64,000 nt of DNA from Anastatus disparis (lineage: Eukaryota; Arthropoda; Insecta; Hymenoptera; Eupelmidae), in contig JAFFSR010000220.1 of assembly GCA_017163975.1 (NCBI GenBank), positions 12,480,001 through 12,544,000 on the forward strand. The letters are read 5' to 3'. Shown in pieces: positions 13,557 to 23,394 of this stretch. The notes under the pieces were generated by a model. It worked only from the letters and a program-made list of their open reading frames with translations. It made no database searches and was not told the DNA's origin. How positions within the stretch are numbered: the first letter of the stretch is position 1; each line of letters begins with the position of its first letter. The position numbers were made by a program, and so were the translations under genes.

Positions 13557-14259
13557 GAGAATAATTTTTCTTTGGTTTATTATTGGAAATTTTTTTCAAA
13601 GAATATTGATTGTTTTGTATTAAATTACAGTGACAATATATAGTTATGTTTTCTCTTAACGTGATATATAATAATTTTGAATATCTCTATGTCGTGATTT
13701 TTATTAATTAAAATAGAAAAAAATACAGAGATATTTTGGAAATTTTTGAGTTAAAAATAGAAATATCAGAAAATTGTAATATCGATATTATACGTCCTCT
13801 TAAAATAGTAGTATTTAAATTACGGTCTTAATACATACAACCAACTAAATTTTATTACATTTTTTATATTTTTATATAAAAATTGCAGATCTAGATGCAA
13901 TAAGAAAACTTATGCTCGAAACTGTAGAAAAGTATTGTTCAAGAAAGTAAAAATTGAATTTTCAAAAATCTGATGTAAAACTCATTACAATGAATGTACA
14001 TTTTTTATTTTTCTATTTTTCAAATAAAAATTAAAAAACTGAAAACTAAAAAAAACTAGATACTAGAAAATTTTGGAAAGTATAATTCAATACTTTTTAA
14101 TACACATACGCCGACATTCACACAATTAATAAAGAACAACAAAATATGCTTTCTGTTGAAGATATTCGGAATTTTAATACATTTTTTTGCAATAAGTTAT
14201 ACCTTATGCCATAACTTAAAATTTAATTTTAAGTACTCAATGCGAAATATTAAGATTAC

Positions 14260-14818
14260 TTATTTTGATATGAATTTTATGAGAAATCACAGGTAGTCCT
14301 AAGAAAAAGATTATCTCCTCAATCGAATAACCTTTGTCGTAAATTAAAACATATTGATCACACGAAAGAAAATTTTTGAGAACAGATATATCTAGTCTTT
14401 AGCTGCCCTGCGCTCAGTGCACATTTTCCAAACTTAAATTATGTTATGTCGCGGCGCAACCGTTGCCAGGTGTAACCAAGTTCATATACGCATTTATAGT
14501 TTGAGGTAACCGAACAGCAATTGCCCTGCATTCAAAAGAGTTGCTCCCCTAAATGTTTGGAGCGCTACACGCAGACCGCTTTGACAGCTACCGTACAAAA
14601 TTTTTTTTGTACGGTACGTGTAGAATCGCATAGCAAATAGAATTGAAAATCATTTGAAAATCTTAAGTAAATACCAAAAGAACTTTTTCATTCTATATTG
14701 GCAGTACAATTTCAGCAATTGGATGACTAAGTTAAAAAATATTTAACCGTTTTATTCAATCGTAGAAAAATTCAAAAATTTATATGAAGTGTTGATATAA
14801 TGCAATCATCAATAAAAG
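14260..14818 (+). promoter_or_regulatory. promoter block and 5'UTR exon of MATH-BTB copy 1
   Basis: Sequence homologous to the blocks upstream of copy 2 (23100-23394) and copy 3 (26550-26840). Shared segments include caggtagtc, aaatcatttga.aatct.aagtaaa, and aagtgttgat...gcaatcatca leading to a splice donor. Here the donor GT is at 14819-14820. An initiator-like TCATTC at 14688-14693 occupies the position of TCAGTT in copy 2. The block is interrupted by a copy-specific insertion at about 14368-14622. Confidence 0.6.
14368..14622. repeat. copy-1-specific insertion in the shared promoter block
   Basis: Copies 2 and 3 run directly from the homologous left part to the segment cgca..gcaaat, while copy 1 has about 250 extra bases of GC-richer sequence. 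Its right end is a hairpin: accgtacaaaa and its complement ttttgtacggt flank a T run, with an outer ctacacg/cgtgtag pair. It looks like a mobile-element remnant; no target-site duplication was identified with confidence. Confidence 0.5.
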
Positions 14819-14876
14819 GTAATCAAATGAGTATATTATTTGAAAATGCTTTCTATTTTTAATATATTAGTTATAT

Positions 14877-15029
14877 ACGTAACTTGGGAGTACGAAGAAT
14901 GAATACAGTCGAGACTAAAGTGCTTGTCGCTTGAGTAGCAGTCGGTCGAGGGCGAGACTGACTGCTGCTCAAGCGACATGTACTTTAGTCAAGCCTGGAT
15001 TCAGAATCCTTCGTACTCCCAAGTTACGT
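14877..15029. mobile_element. 153-bp foldback element, almost a full palindrome
   Basis: The termini acgtaacttgggagtacgaa and its complement ttcgtactcccaagttacgt are perfect. Most of the interior also pairs, for example cttgtcgcttgagtagcagtc with gactgctgctcaagcgacatg. It sits in the 5'UTR intron of MATH-BTB copy 1 and is absent from the same intron in copies 2 and 3, so it inserted after the duplication. A miRNA-like transcript cannot be excluded. Confidence 0.75.
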
Positions 15030-15040
15030 AGATAAGTTTA

Positions 15041-15343
15041 TGTCGTTGTAGGCCGTATGAGGAACATTAAAAATGATTTTTTTAAATTAATGATATATAT
15101 ATTTTATTAAAAATAAGTAAATAATGTCATTATTTACTTATTATCTGTTTAACTTTAAAAATTTGTTTAAACGAAACATTCTTTAAAGTTAAGATTTTAT
15201 ATGAATTTGTATGAGCATTGACATATCTAGCGACATTTTTTTGTTGAGAGAATATCGTCGAGATATTAGCATGAACGTATGCAATGCCTATACAAATTTA
15301 GCGTGGTCTATAGGTATTCCACCGAATACGGCCTACCACGACA
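15041..15343. mobile_element. MITE with about 18-bp terminal inverted repeats and TA flanks
   Basis: The left terminus tgtcgttgtaggccgtat matches the complement of the right terminus atacggcctaccacgaca with one mismatch. TA dinucleotides lie immediately outside both ends (15039-15040 and 15344-15345), as expected for a Tc1/mariner-type target-site duplication. An internal perfect 15-bp inverted repeat lies at about 15112-15142. There is no coding capacity. It is another copy-1-specific insertion in the 5'UTR intron. Confidence 0.6.
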
Positions 15344-15344
15344 T

Positions 15345-15346
<2 letters not shown>

Positions 15347-15413
<67 letters not shown>
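15347..15413. repeat. (TA)n microsatellite
   Basis: An uninterrupted run of about 33 TA units directly after the MITE. The apparent alternating Ile-Tyr frames across it are artefacts. Confidence 0.95.
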
Positions 15414-15414
<1 letters not shown>

Positions 15415-15879
15415 CAGAATTAGCTTCAGATACAAAAAATGAGATTTATATTCTATATTAACTTTAAATTGCATAAGTTTTTACAAAAAATTAATAATTA
15501 AATCTAACACGAAAAAGGCTGGCTATAATTACACTGGTTATGTACTTTCATCCGGTGTTCCCTGGTTAAAATTTCGATATCATCACTTTATTTTTCATGT
15601 TTCTTTCGGAATATTTACCTTGTTATTGATTAAAAATTTTTTGAATGACTATATGCGAATAAAAATAAAATTTTAAGAATAATCTTAAACTTTTCATAAA
15701 CTTTTCGAATAATTTTTATCTTATTGTCATAAATCAAAAAATTATAATAACAAAATCATAATTATTTTTCAGGCGATCAGAATCAAAATTAACTGAATGA
15801 ACCAAATTATACGAAAATTCAAAACATTAAAACAAATTTTTCACTGTGTAGAGTGAGAAAACGATTTGATAAAAAAAAT

Positions 15880-16887
15880 ATGGCTTGCAGCGTAGAAATT
15901 AAGGAATCTTATGTACAAGGCTTTTCTGAAAAATACAATCAATCGGTTTTATTACAGAACACAATTAAAAACATTCAATACATTTGGACTGTTAATGATG
16001 CGGATAAGGAAAGATTAAACAAATTCAAGAGAATTGAAACACCGATTTTCACAACGAATACCAGATACAATTTAAAATGGCGTCTTATTTTAGAAGAACA
16101 TCCTGATATTGGATATACTGATGGGATAAAAAATAAAATTTTTATTATAAAACTAGAATCGCAAAATATGATTGATGTACATGGAACTTGTCTTTTAAAA
16201 ATTTTCAATTACACAGACGAAAATTCAACATCAATGATGTTGAGTTATAAGAGAGAAAATATTTCATCAAATGTTATAGCATTAATAAAAACTCACGATT
16301 GGCTTTTTTTTGGACAAGATCTTCTGTTTGAAGGTCGATTAGGGATATCTTGTTCGATACGCCTGGAAGAAGAAGAAGCTGATATTGTAGCTCAAGATTT
16401 GAGTAGATTATTTAAACCGGAAAAATTCTGCGATGTTAAATTAGTTGCCGAAAATCAAGAGTTCCCAGCTCACAAAGCGGTACTTGCCGCTCGCAGTCGT
16501 GTTTTCGCAGCCATGTTCGAGTACAATACACTCGAGAATCAAAAAAATATTGTTGAAATTGAAGATATCGACCCAAAAGTTGTAAAAGCTTTGTTAGATT
16601 TTATGTATGCTGGAAAAATTGATGACATCCTCGAGTTCGCGCAAGATTTATTTATTGCTGCGGATAAATATGATATGAACGATTTGAAAAATGTTTGTGT
16701 TCAGGTATTGCGCAGAGGTCTGAATGTAAGTAATGCCGTTGAAATTTTAATACGTGCTAATATGCACAATTCTACCGATTTATTTGAATACGCTCAAACG
16801 TTTATCCGTAAAAATGCTAAAGGTGTTATGGAAACCGCAGATTATAAAGCTCTAAGAAAAAAATATTCACATATGTTGAAAAAATGA
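15880..16887 (+). CDS. speckle-type POZ-like MATH-BTB protein, copy 1
   Basis: The predicted protein has 335 residues. A MATH domain covers about residues 32-155 (YIWTVNDADKERLNKF, then YNLKWRLILEEHP, with GISCSIRLEEE near its end). A BTB/POZ domain covers about 185-285 (CDVKLVAENQEFPAHKAVLA). A helical C-terminal tail follows. This SPOP/Tdpoz layout is that of Cullin-3 substrate adaptors: MATH binds the target and BTB binds Cul3 and dimerises. That role is family knowledge, and the targets here are unknown. I chose the ATG at 15880 because it aligns with the first ATG of copies 2 and 3 after the shared cactgtgta leader; an upstream in-frame GTG is not a credible start. The 5'UTR is spliced (donor 14819, acceptor AG before 15773), with the coding part in one exon. 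It is intact. Confidence 0.9.
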   Translation: MACSVEIKESYVQGFSEKYNQSVLLQNTIKNIQYIWTVNDADKERLNKFKRIETPIFTTNTRYNLKWRLILEEHPDIGYTDGIKNKIFIIKLESQNMIDVHGTCLLKIFNYTDENSTSMMLSYKRENISSNVIALIKTHDWLFFGQDLLFEGRLGISCSIRLEEEEADIVAQDLSRLFKPEKFCDVKLVAENQEFPAHKAVLAARSRVFAAMFEYNTLENQKNIVEIEDIDPKVVKALLDFMYAGKIDDILEFAQDLFIAADKYDMNDLKNVCVQVLRRGLNVSNAVEILIRANMHNSTDLFEYAQTFIRKNAKGVMETADYKALRKKYSHMLKK

Positions 16888-16903
16888 CATTCGGATTTGG
16901 TTA

Positions 16904-17000
16904 CCCTGGTAGAAAATTTGTTTAGTTTTATCGAGTCTCGATTATTTAACATTCAAAACAGGACAGATCTAGACAGATCTAAAGTAAATTTCTACCAGGG
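16904..17000. mobile_element. 97-bp MITE just after the copy-1 stop codon
   Basis: The ends ccctggtagaaaattt and aaatttctaccaggg are inverted repeats differing by about one base. TA lies outside both ends (16902-16903 and 17001-17002). It is inserted 14 bases past the stop codon at 16887 and therefore sits in the 3'UTR. No coding capacity. The termini look like those of a Tc1/mariner-type MITE. Confidence 0.65.
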
Positions 17001-17002
17001 TA

Positions 17003-17769
17003 ATGGTCAACAAAATTACAAATTTATCTTAAAAATTAAAAAATAAGATACTTTACGCCTGCAATTATGTCACTGCAAATATTCAGCTAACCTTAACAAT
17101 TAATTTTTTTATATATGCTCACTTGAAGTTTAATTCTTACTATTATAAGATACAAAGCACGCGAAATTTGAATCAGCACATATAAATTAATTAGGTTTGC
17201 AAGTTATTTAAAAATTTTGAAAAATTCTGATAAGTTTTAATTTTTATCATCAACTAAACTATAGCCAATGATCGACCCTCCTTAACCCTTTGCGGCACAA
17301 ATTTTCTTCAGAAAAGTCTCTTTTCTCTTATTTGATCCACCATATTGAGTCAACTATCTTAAATTTAAAAATTCTGATTTCACATTTGTGTTCAGCGAGT
17401 ATCAAAATATAAATATACGTTAATATGTCTATATAACTCCACTCGAATTTTGAAAAAATATTTTCAAAAATATGGTCGCTCAGCGCACGACTATACAAAA
17501 AATTGTTAAATCGATATAAGTATATTTTATTAGAATACGACTGCATACTACTTTTAAGTCAATTATAATTTTTTGTTTGACTCCGAATCTTTATGTATTA
17601 ATATGTTGTAATCAAATACTTATATTTTTGAATTAATAAAAATACTAATGCAAGTTAATTAAAAATAATTTTGATCGCTTTCTTGAGTGAAACATTTGTA
17701 TTACAATATTTAAAGACATTTAAATATTTGTAACAGATATATTTACTATAAAAAAGGAATTATCATTTC
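17003..17769. other. 3' flank of MATH-BTB copy 1
   Basis: Non-coding. The segment cagctaaccttaacaatta near 17088 matches the 3' flank of copy 3 near 29102, so the duplicated unit extended past the stop codon. The rest is AT-rich up to the transposon at 17772; nothing else was recognised. Confidence 0.5.
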
Positions 17770-17771
17770 AT

Positions 17772-17960
17772 CCCATGAAAGAACTGCCAGCATTGAATTA
17801 ACGGCCCGATAATGGCTGAATACTGGTCTCCGTGGCTACGGATGCCAGTACTGAATCGAGCTTGTATCCGATATTGAAATGATAAGATCGGGCCAAGCAA
17901 TAAAAAAATATCGTTCCAATATCGCTTTCCAGATTCTATCAATAGAATATTATTGTAATA
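17772..17960. repeat. left subterminal repeat region of the transposon
   Basis: It contains cggcccgataatggctg, tgccagtactgaatcg, gtatccgatattgaaatga, taagatcgggcc and, slightly beyond, ggtccgataccgattgcc. The units recur in both orientations and also in the right end. In CACTA elements such arrays bind the accessory protein; a similar role here is inference. Confidence 0.6.
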
Positions 17961-18075
17961 CTGGTCCGATACCGATTGCCGTTGCTAAGCAAGCATTTGG
18001 AATGACATATTATTTGTTGTAACCTCTTTATAACCTAAGATCTTTATACGTGAATATACAATAAGCGTTTTAAAA

Positions 18076-20231
18076 ATGTATAAAAAAAGTAGCTACGATT
18101 ATGTAAAAAAATATAGAAAGTTGAAAAGACTAAAATGTGATTCGTCAACATCAGAAACATCAGTGAAGTCTTCAGTTGATTCTTTGAGTCTCGAGAAAGA
18201 GACCGATAGGTACAGAAATATACGTACATATGTATAATTCATTATTGATTATTTGCCATATCACTTGTTTCACAGTATTAACAAGGTTGATGTTCATAAT
18301 TCAAAGTGCAATAAGAGTGTAATTTCTCATAACAGTGATTGCAGTACCAACAACACTCAGTGTACAAAAGATGATGCTAAAAGTAATGCTTGCAGTAGCA
18401 AATTTTCAGATTCAACGCACAGTAATGAAATTGCAGCAACTGATAATTCTGACAATATGGATATAGAGGCATGCTACAGTTCACCATTAAGTATTTAATT
18501 AATTAATCAAAATTGAGTTGTAATAATCAAAGGTATTTTTCTATTTCGTAGGTTAAATATAGAGATGAAAAAGTTCTCACTTTAAAAGAAAAACTACAAA
18601 ATTGGTGTATAAATAATATTTTTACATTAAGAAATTCCACAACCTCTGAACTCTTAAAAATTTTATATTCTGAGGGTCATAAAGAACTACCAAGAACCGC
18701 TGAAACATTATTAAAAACAAAGAAATTTACAAACGAAACAAAAATCATAAAGACAGCTAAATTAAATAATGGACTTTATACGTATTTTGGAATCGCCGCA
18801 GTTTTAAGTTTAATTATAAATCCTGAAATTTATGATGAAGATCAAATTGAAATTTTAGTTAACATAGATGGCATGCCTGTATACAAGAATTCAGAACAAC
18901 AATTTTGGCCCATACTAATAAATATTTACCATAAAAACTTTGTTTGTAAACCTGGAATAGTTGCTTTGTATTGTGGTGATTCAAAACCGAAATCCATAAA
19001 TGAATACATGGCTGATTTTGTTCAAGAATCAAATGAATTAATAAGAAATGGAATAATTATTTCTAAAAAGAGCTATAATTTTAATATAAAAGGATTTATA
19101 TGCGACACTCCAGCTAGAGCAGCTTGTAAATGTTGTAAAGGACATGGAGGCTTTTATTCTTGCGAAAGATGTATAATAAAAGGTGTGACAATAAATAGAA
19201 GACGAGTATACAGCGAGATAGATTGTGACTTGAGAACAAAAAGCTCGTTTTTAGCAAAAAGTCAGCCAGAACATCATAAAGATGAAATTTCACCCTTAAC
19301 TTTAATTACTGGATTCGATCCCGTGAGACAAGTCTTTCTCGATTCTATGCATCTTTTCAATCTTGGAGTGATGAAATCGCTGTTTGAAAAATTTATAGAT
19401 TTAGGTAGTGCAAATAAATTGAGTACAGATCAAAAAAAATCCCTCAATGATCTGCTTCAGAAAATCTCTCCTAGCATACCGATGGAGTTTCAAAGAAAAA
19501 ATTTTGATCTGAAAAATTTAGGTAATTGGAAAGCAACTCAATTCCAATTTGTTTTACTGTATGCATTACCTTTTTTATTTAAAAAAATTGTATCCACTAA
19601 CAAATATAAACACTTGCTACTTTTATTTGTATCAAGTCGTGTACTTTTTAGTGAACAATTAGCTGTGAAATATGTGGATTATGCTAATGAATTATTGCGA
19701 AAATTTTTTATTTTGATGCCTACGATATATGGGGCTGATACTCAGGTTATGAATTTTCATAATTTGATTCATATAGCAGATGATGTTCGATACATGAGAG
19801 CGCCATTATCAAGTTACTCTGCTTTTCCTTTTGAAAGCTGTTTGGGTCGAATAAAAAAATTGATCCGCACACCAAATAATCCATTAGTTCAGGTTTCTCG
19901 ACGATTATATGAAATGCAATCAGAAACATCAAGTTATTTAGAAAAAAAATATTTATTTAGCGATTGCTTGAAAAAGGATTTATCTTTTTCTAATGCAGCA
20001 TTTAATCCAAAAAATAATGATTGCGAAATTCTTCAAATTAAATATAAACAGTCTACGATTCGATCTAAATCTCCAGATAATCTCGTGCGATTGAACAATA
20101 ATAATATTTTTGAAATTAATCGATTATTTTTTGAAAATAAACAATTAAAAATTCAAGGATTCATATTATATTGTGAGAATGCATTTAATTATCCTTGTCA
20201 TTCTAATTTTGTTGGAGTAGAAAAAAATTAA
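18076..20231 (+). CDS. transposase of tnp2/EnSpm-like family
   Basis: Likely exons are 18076-18209, 18276-18490 and 18552-20231. The long last exon is open from 18552 (559 codons plus stop). Family-typical motifs run in order: NIDGMPVYKNSEQQFWPIL (first catalytic Asp), ICDTPARAACKCCKGHGG with a Cys-rich knuckle ending SCERC (second Asp region), LDSMHLFNLGVMKSLF, and FPFESCLGRIKKLIRTP (candidate catalytic Glu). This is a DDE-type nuclear transposase, and the catalytic assignment is by motif only. Exons 1 and 2 join in frame, but joining exon 2 to exon 3 at the visible sites shifts the frame by one. Either another splice site is used or there is a one-base indel. An AATAAA lies at about 20363, 130 bases past the stop. 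Confidence 0.8.
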
Positions 20232-20511
20232 GCGTACGTCAAAACATTTAAAAATTTTTTATTGTAATGATATTTGCAGTAAATGCATAAAATTAAAATT
20301 TGGCGAATGCTTTTATGCTATTCAAATGCTGCATATGTAAATTTGTATAAAATCTTTATAAAAATAAAGCAATTTTGTCATTGTAAAATAAATATATTTA
20401 TTTCTCTTGTTATTACAGTAAATTTTTAATGCCTCTATTCTTTTTTTTTGTTCACGTTTGCAATTGTTTATGCGTTAAAAACTTAACCTACCACATCGAC
20501 ATAGGTTAAAA

Positions 20512-22138
20512 ATGGATCTCCTTGAAAGCACGAAGTTTGTGATAGTAAAATTCGAGGATTTTTTCCTTCCTACAGGGAAAAAAGCAGTGGACCTCGTTCC
20601 CCGATCATGGATATACAACCAAGAAGGTTCTTGGTTTTGTAGATATCCACCAGAGAGTGAATATGATTTAATATCAAATTGGCTTGAAGAGGAAAAAGGA
20701 AGCTAATTTAGATTGGACGTCCTTTCTTATTACGGTAGTAAAAGAAGCAAGTAAGTATTATATTATTAAAATGACTCTATTCATATTTAAATAGTTTCAT
20801 TTTCCTTTTATATATTTTTATCAATTGCTTTCATTTTAATAAATAGGTACATGTAACAAAATTTTCTGTTTTCTAATTCACTTTCTTATTTTTTAAGAGT
20901 CTCTTAATCAAGGAAAAAGGAGATTAGAAAAATCTTACGAAAAAGAAAACTTCTCGAGTTCAGGACATGACACTACCTTCGAAGGCGATCATCCTGTGCA
21001 AAGAAAAGAGGCGACAAATGCACTACCGAAAATTTTAAATAATGATGCAGCAGAAAATGTACTTAACGATGTTCCAATAATCGAGAACATAGGTGAGTCA
21101 AGTAGAACTTTCTTTTAAATCAATTATATGCACAAAGACAAATTTTATTGTAATAATTACTATTTGTATAATTTGATTTGCTGCATATATATATTATTTA
21201 CAGAATCTGCATTTCCTCAAACTTCTGGCACTGCAAGCAATAAAAAAACAAAGGGAAAAAGAGAAAGAGAGATACTATCGTTGATGATAACCTGCAAGTA
21301 GAGCCTGAGACTACTCAAGTGCCATTAGAACCAAAATGTGAGTAATATTTTAATAATCCATAAACATTGATGATTTATACATATTAATATTAAAATATTC
21401 TAACATTGTTATATATTTTTTTCAGATAAATTAGTAACACAAGAGGATTTGGATAATTTGTACAAAAAAATTAAAAGAGATATAAAATCTCTGAAAACTA
21501 GCCTGCAGCATGATTATCGGGAACGTACAGACAACATCATGAATTCTCTAGCTCTTTCTGGAGTAAATTTAGCCTCGAATGAAAATTTAAACTCTTTTCA
21601 TGGATCACTACCAATAAAAACGTTACCAGAATTTCAAGATTTCGATGAGAAAGTAAAAGAAGGCAGTGAGCAACATAAAGCATTGGTAAGTCAATACAAA
21701 AGTATGCAAAATTACTTGTTTTTGTTTTGATATGAATATAATTATTACTAAATATTTTTAGGCTACATGGATGACCAAGTGCATTAATTGTACTGATTGT
21801 TTTAAAACCGCAATCAGTAGAGTACTAAAATCAATTATAGCCAAACCGGTTCAAATTGAATATTCTGGTTGTGGACGGGCCATGAAGGGAGTTCAAAAGT
21901 TGAATTTTAGCGCCACCTCAACTTACAAAATTATGAAAAGTAAAAATAACAATTTATTAATTTCTAAGTATTCTTATAAAATTAGTATGTTTATTAAACT
22001 GTTTTTTCTATTACAGCATTAATTGGTGCAAAGTTCGCGGTTCCTGATGAGGTAATCTTATCAAAAACGTCTCGATGGCTATCTGGAGTAAATGACCGGG
22101 AAGGTGGACGAAATGCTAGAAAATCAAATTCCATATAA
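20512..22138 (+). CDS. DUF4806 accessory protein of the transposon, with two apparent frameshifts
   Basis: Six exons are inferred: 20512-20750, 20898-21092, 21204-21337, 21426-21685, 21762-21939 and 22017-22138. The N-terminus (FVIVKFEDFFLPTGKKAVDL, then WIYNQEG and CRYPPESE) is the typical start of insect DUF4806 proteins. Exons 4-6 carry the DUF4806 core (LPIKTLPEFQDFDEKV, ATWMTKCINC, YSGCGRAMKGVQKLNF). Splice phases agree, but exon 1 hits a TAA at 20704 unless the frame shifts by one just before, and exon 3 needs a second shift in its purine-rich run near 21260. This is either a decayed copy or errors in homopurine runs. Function is unknown; by position it may be the element's DNA-binding partner of the transposase. 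Confidence 0.7.
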
Positions 22139-22379
22139 ATTTTATTTTTAACATGTTTTTATTCTGTTTTTATTCTGTAATGTATAATAAAAAATAAAAT
22201 GTTATCTGTTAACTTATAAATAAAAAAATAGTAATTAAACTCTTTTAATTTTTATTTCACAATAAAAAGGTTAAAATTATTATTATCATTTTACTCCAAA
22301 AGTTGATAATTATTTAATGATTATCACGTAATTTATTATTTAATTCTTTTAATTAAATAAATAATCTTTAATTATATAA

Positions 22380-22571
22380 ATTAAATAATAAATTGCACGG
22401 TATCTGTGGAATACTGGTTATCAATATTGTGCCAGCATTCGCAATGAATGTTCGGCCCGATATTATCATTTAAGTATTATATAAATACCCAACCAGCATT
22501 GGGAATCAGTACTTGAAACACGGGCAGCAGTACTGGACCAAATTCGGTCCGTAGATGCTTTCTTCCATGGG
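22380..22571. repeat. right subterminal repeat region of the transposon
   Basis: It contains gtggaatactggttatc, tgccagcattcgcaatg, ttcggcccgatattatcatt, aaccagcattgggaatcag and gcagcagtactggacc, mirroring units of the left end in inverted order, and ends in ttcttccatggg. Confidence 0.6.
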
Positions 22572-22681
22572 ATATTGCAAGAATTTTATGCCCAAATTAC
22601 GTATATAACTATTACCAAGTGCCGTGTATAAGTAATCACAAAGGGTTTCGTAAGCAAAAATATTTAGTTTTTTAGCCTTTA

Positions 22682-22964
22682 CACTGAGAAAAATTCTATA
22701 ATAAAAATTACTATTTTAGAAAGTAGCCATGGGACATACTTTATATGTATAAAAATTACTATTTTAAATTGTAAAAATTGCTATTTTAAATAGTAAAAAT
22801 TTAGATGATTCAGAATTTTCTAAATTTTTACTACTTCAAATAGTAAAAATTGCTATTTCAAATAGCAATTTTTACTATTTGAAGTAGTAATTTTTGTACA
22901 TATAAAGTATGTCCCATGGCTACTATATCAAATAGTAATTTTTACGATAGAATTTTTCTCAGTG
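22682..22964. mobile_element. 283-bp foldback MITE with TA flanks
   Basis: The termini cactgagaaaaattctat and its complement atagaatttttctcagtg are perfect. Much of the interior pairs too: tagccatgggacatacttta matches taaagtatgtcccatggcta. The interior is built from short attactattt/aaatagtaa units. TA lies outside both ends (22680-22681 and 22965-22966), as in Tc1/mariner-type MITEs. It is inserted between the transposon and copy 2. Confidence 0.8.
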
Positions 22965-23099
22965 TATTTCTTGGCATCTAAACAATCATATTCCAGAAAT
23001 ATAGAATGCACTTATTTACGGAAATATATAATAATACCAGTGCTCCTAATGGACCCAACGAAATATACAGTACGTAATGAGTGACCCTCCTCAAAATTA

Positions 23100-23394
23100 C
23101 TTAATTCTAAGTAATTTTATGGAAAGTTTCAGGTAGTCTAAAAAAAAAAGATTACCCCCTCCATCAGACAACTTTTTTTATAAATTAAAATACATTCATT
23201 TGGACCGCATTGCAAATATACCTGCAAATCATTTGAGAATCTCAAGTAAAATCCAAGAGAACTTTTCGTTCAGTTTTGACAGTAAGATTTCAGCAGTCGT
23301 GTGGCTAACATCATAGATATTTTACCGCTATATTAAATTATAGAAAATCAAAAATTTCTACAAAGTGTTGATAAGTTGCAATCATCAGTGAAAG
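23100..23394 (+). promoter_or_regulatory. promoter block and 5'UTR exon of MATH-BTB copy 2
   Basis: Homologous to the blocks at 14260-14818 and 26550-26840. An initiator-like TCAGTT lies at 23270-23275, and the block ends at the donor aaag|gtaagc (GT at 23395). The acceptor of the matching UTR intron is before 23860, so the intron is 465 bases, against 954 in copy 1 (enlarged by insertions) and 395 in copy 3. Confidence 0.6.

Larger units (their letters stand above)
8882..14259. other. AT-rich intron or intergenic stretch
   Basis: No coding exon could be supported. Contents are a GC-richer patch at 9115-9480 with a GA microsatellite (about 9285-9309), an inverted SINE pair (11286-11470) and two GC-richer islands listed separately (12540-12960, 13280-13556). 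If the exon at 32726-32685 belongs to the ADAMTS-like gene, this stretch is part of its giant intron. I looked on the minus strand for CSxxCG-type thrombospondin repeat codons here and found none. Confidence 0.5.
17772..22571 (+). mobile_element. two-gene DNA transposon (tnp2/EnSpm-like) with DUF4806 accessory gene
   Basis: The 4.8-kb element lies between inverted termini cccatgaaagaa (left) and the complement of ttcttccatggg (right), with AT on both outer flanks as a possible 2-bp target duplication. It carries a transposase gene (18076-20231) and a second gene of DUF4806 type (20512-22138), both on the plus strand. Both ends have subterminal repeats built from ggcccgata and ccagtact/ccagcatt units in both orientations, which resembles CMC (CACTA/EnSpm/Chapaev) elements. 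The termini do not begin with CACTA, so the superfamily name is tentative. It separates MATH-BTB copies 1 and 2. Confidence 0.75.

Noticed and set aside
15211..15461. Two open frames of about 60-67 codons with Ile-Tyr repeats
   Set aside because: They are translations of the (TA)n microsatellite and the adjoining MITE.
18253..18498. A separate small Ser/Asn-rich gene
   Set aside because: It is the second exon of the transposase gene, with an acceptor at 18276 and a donor after 18490.
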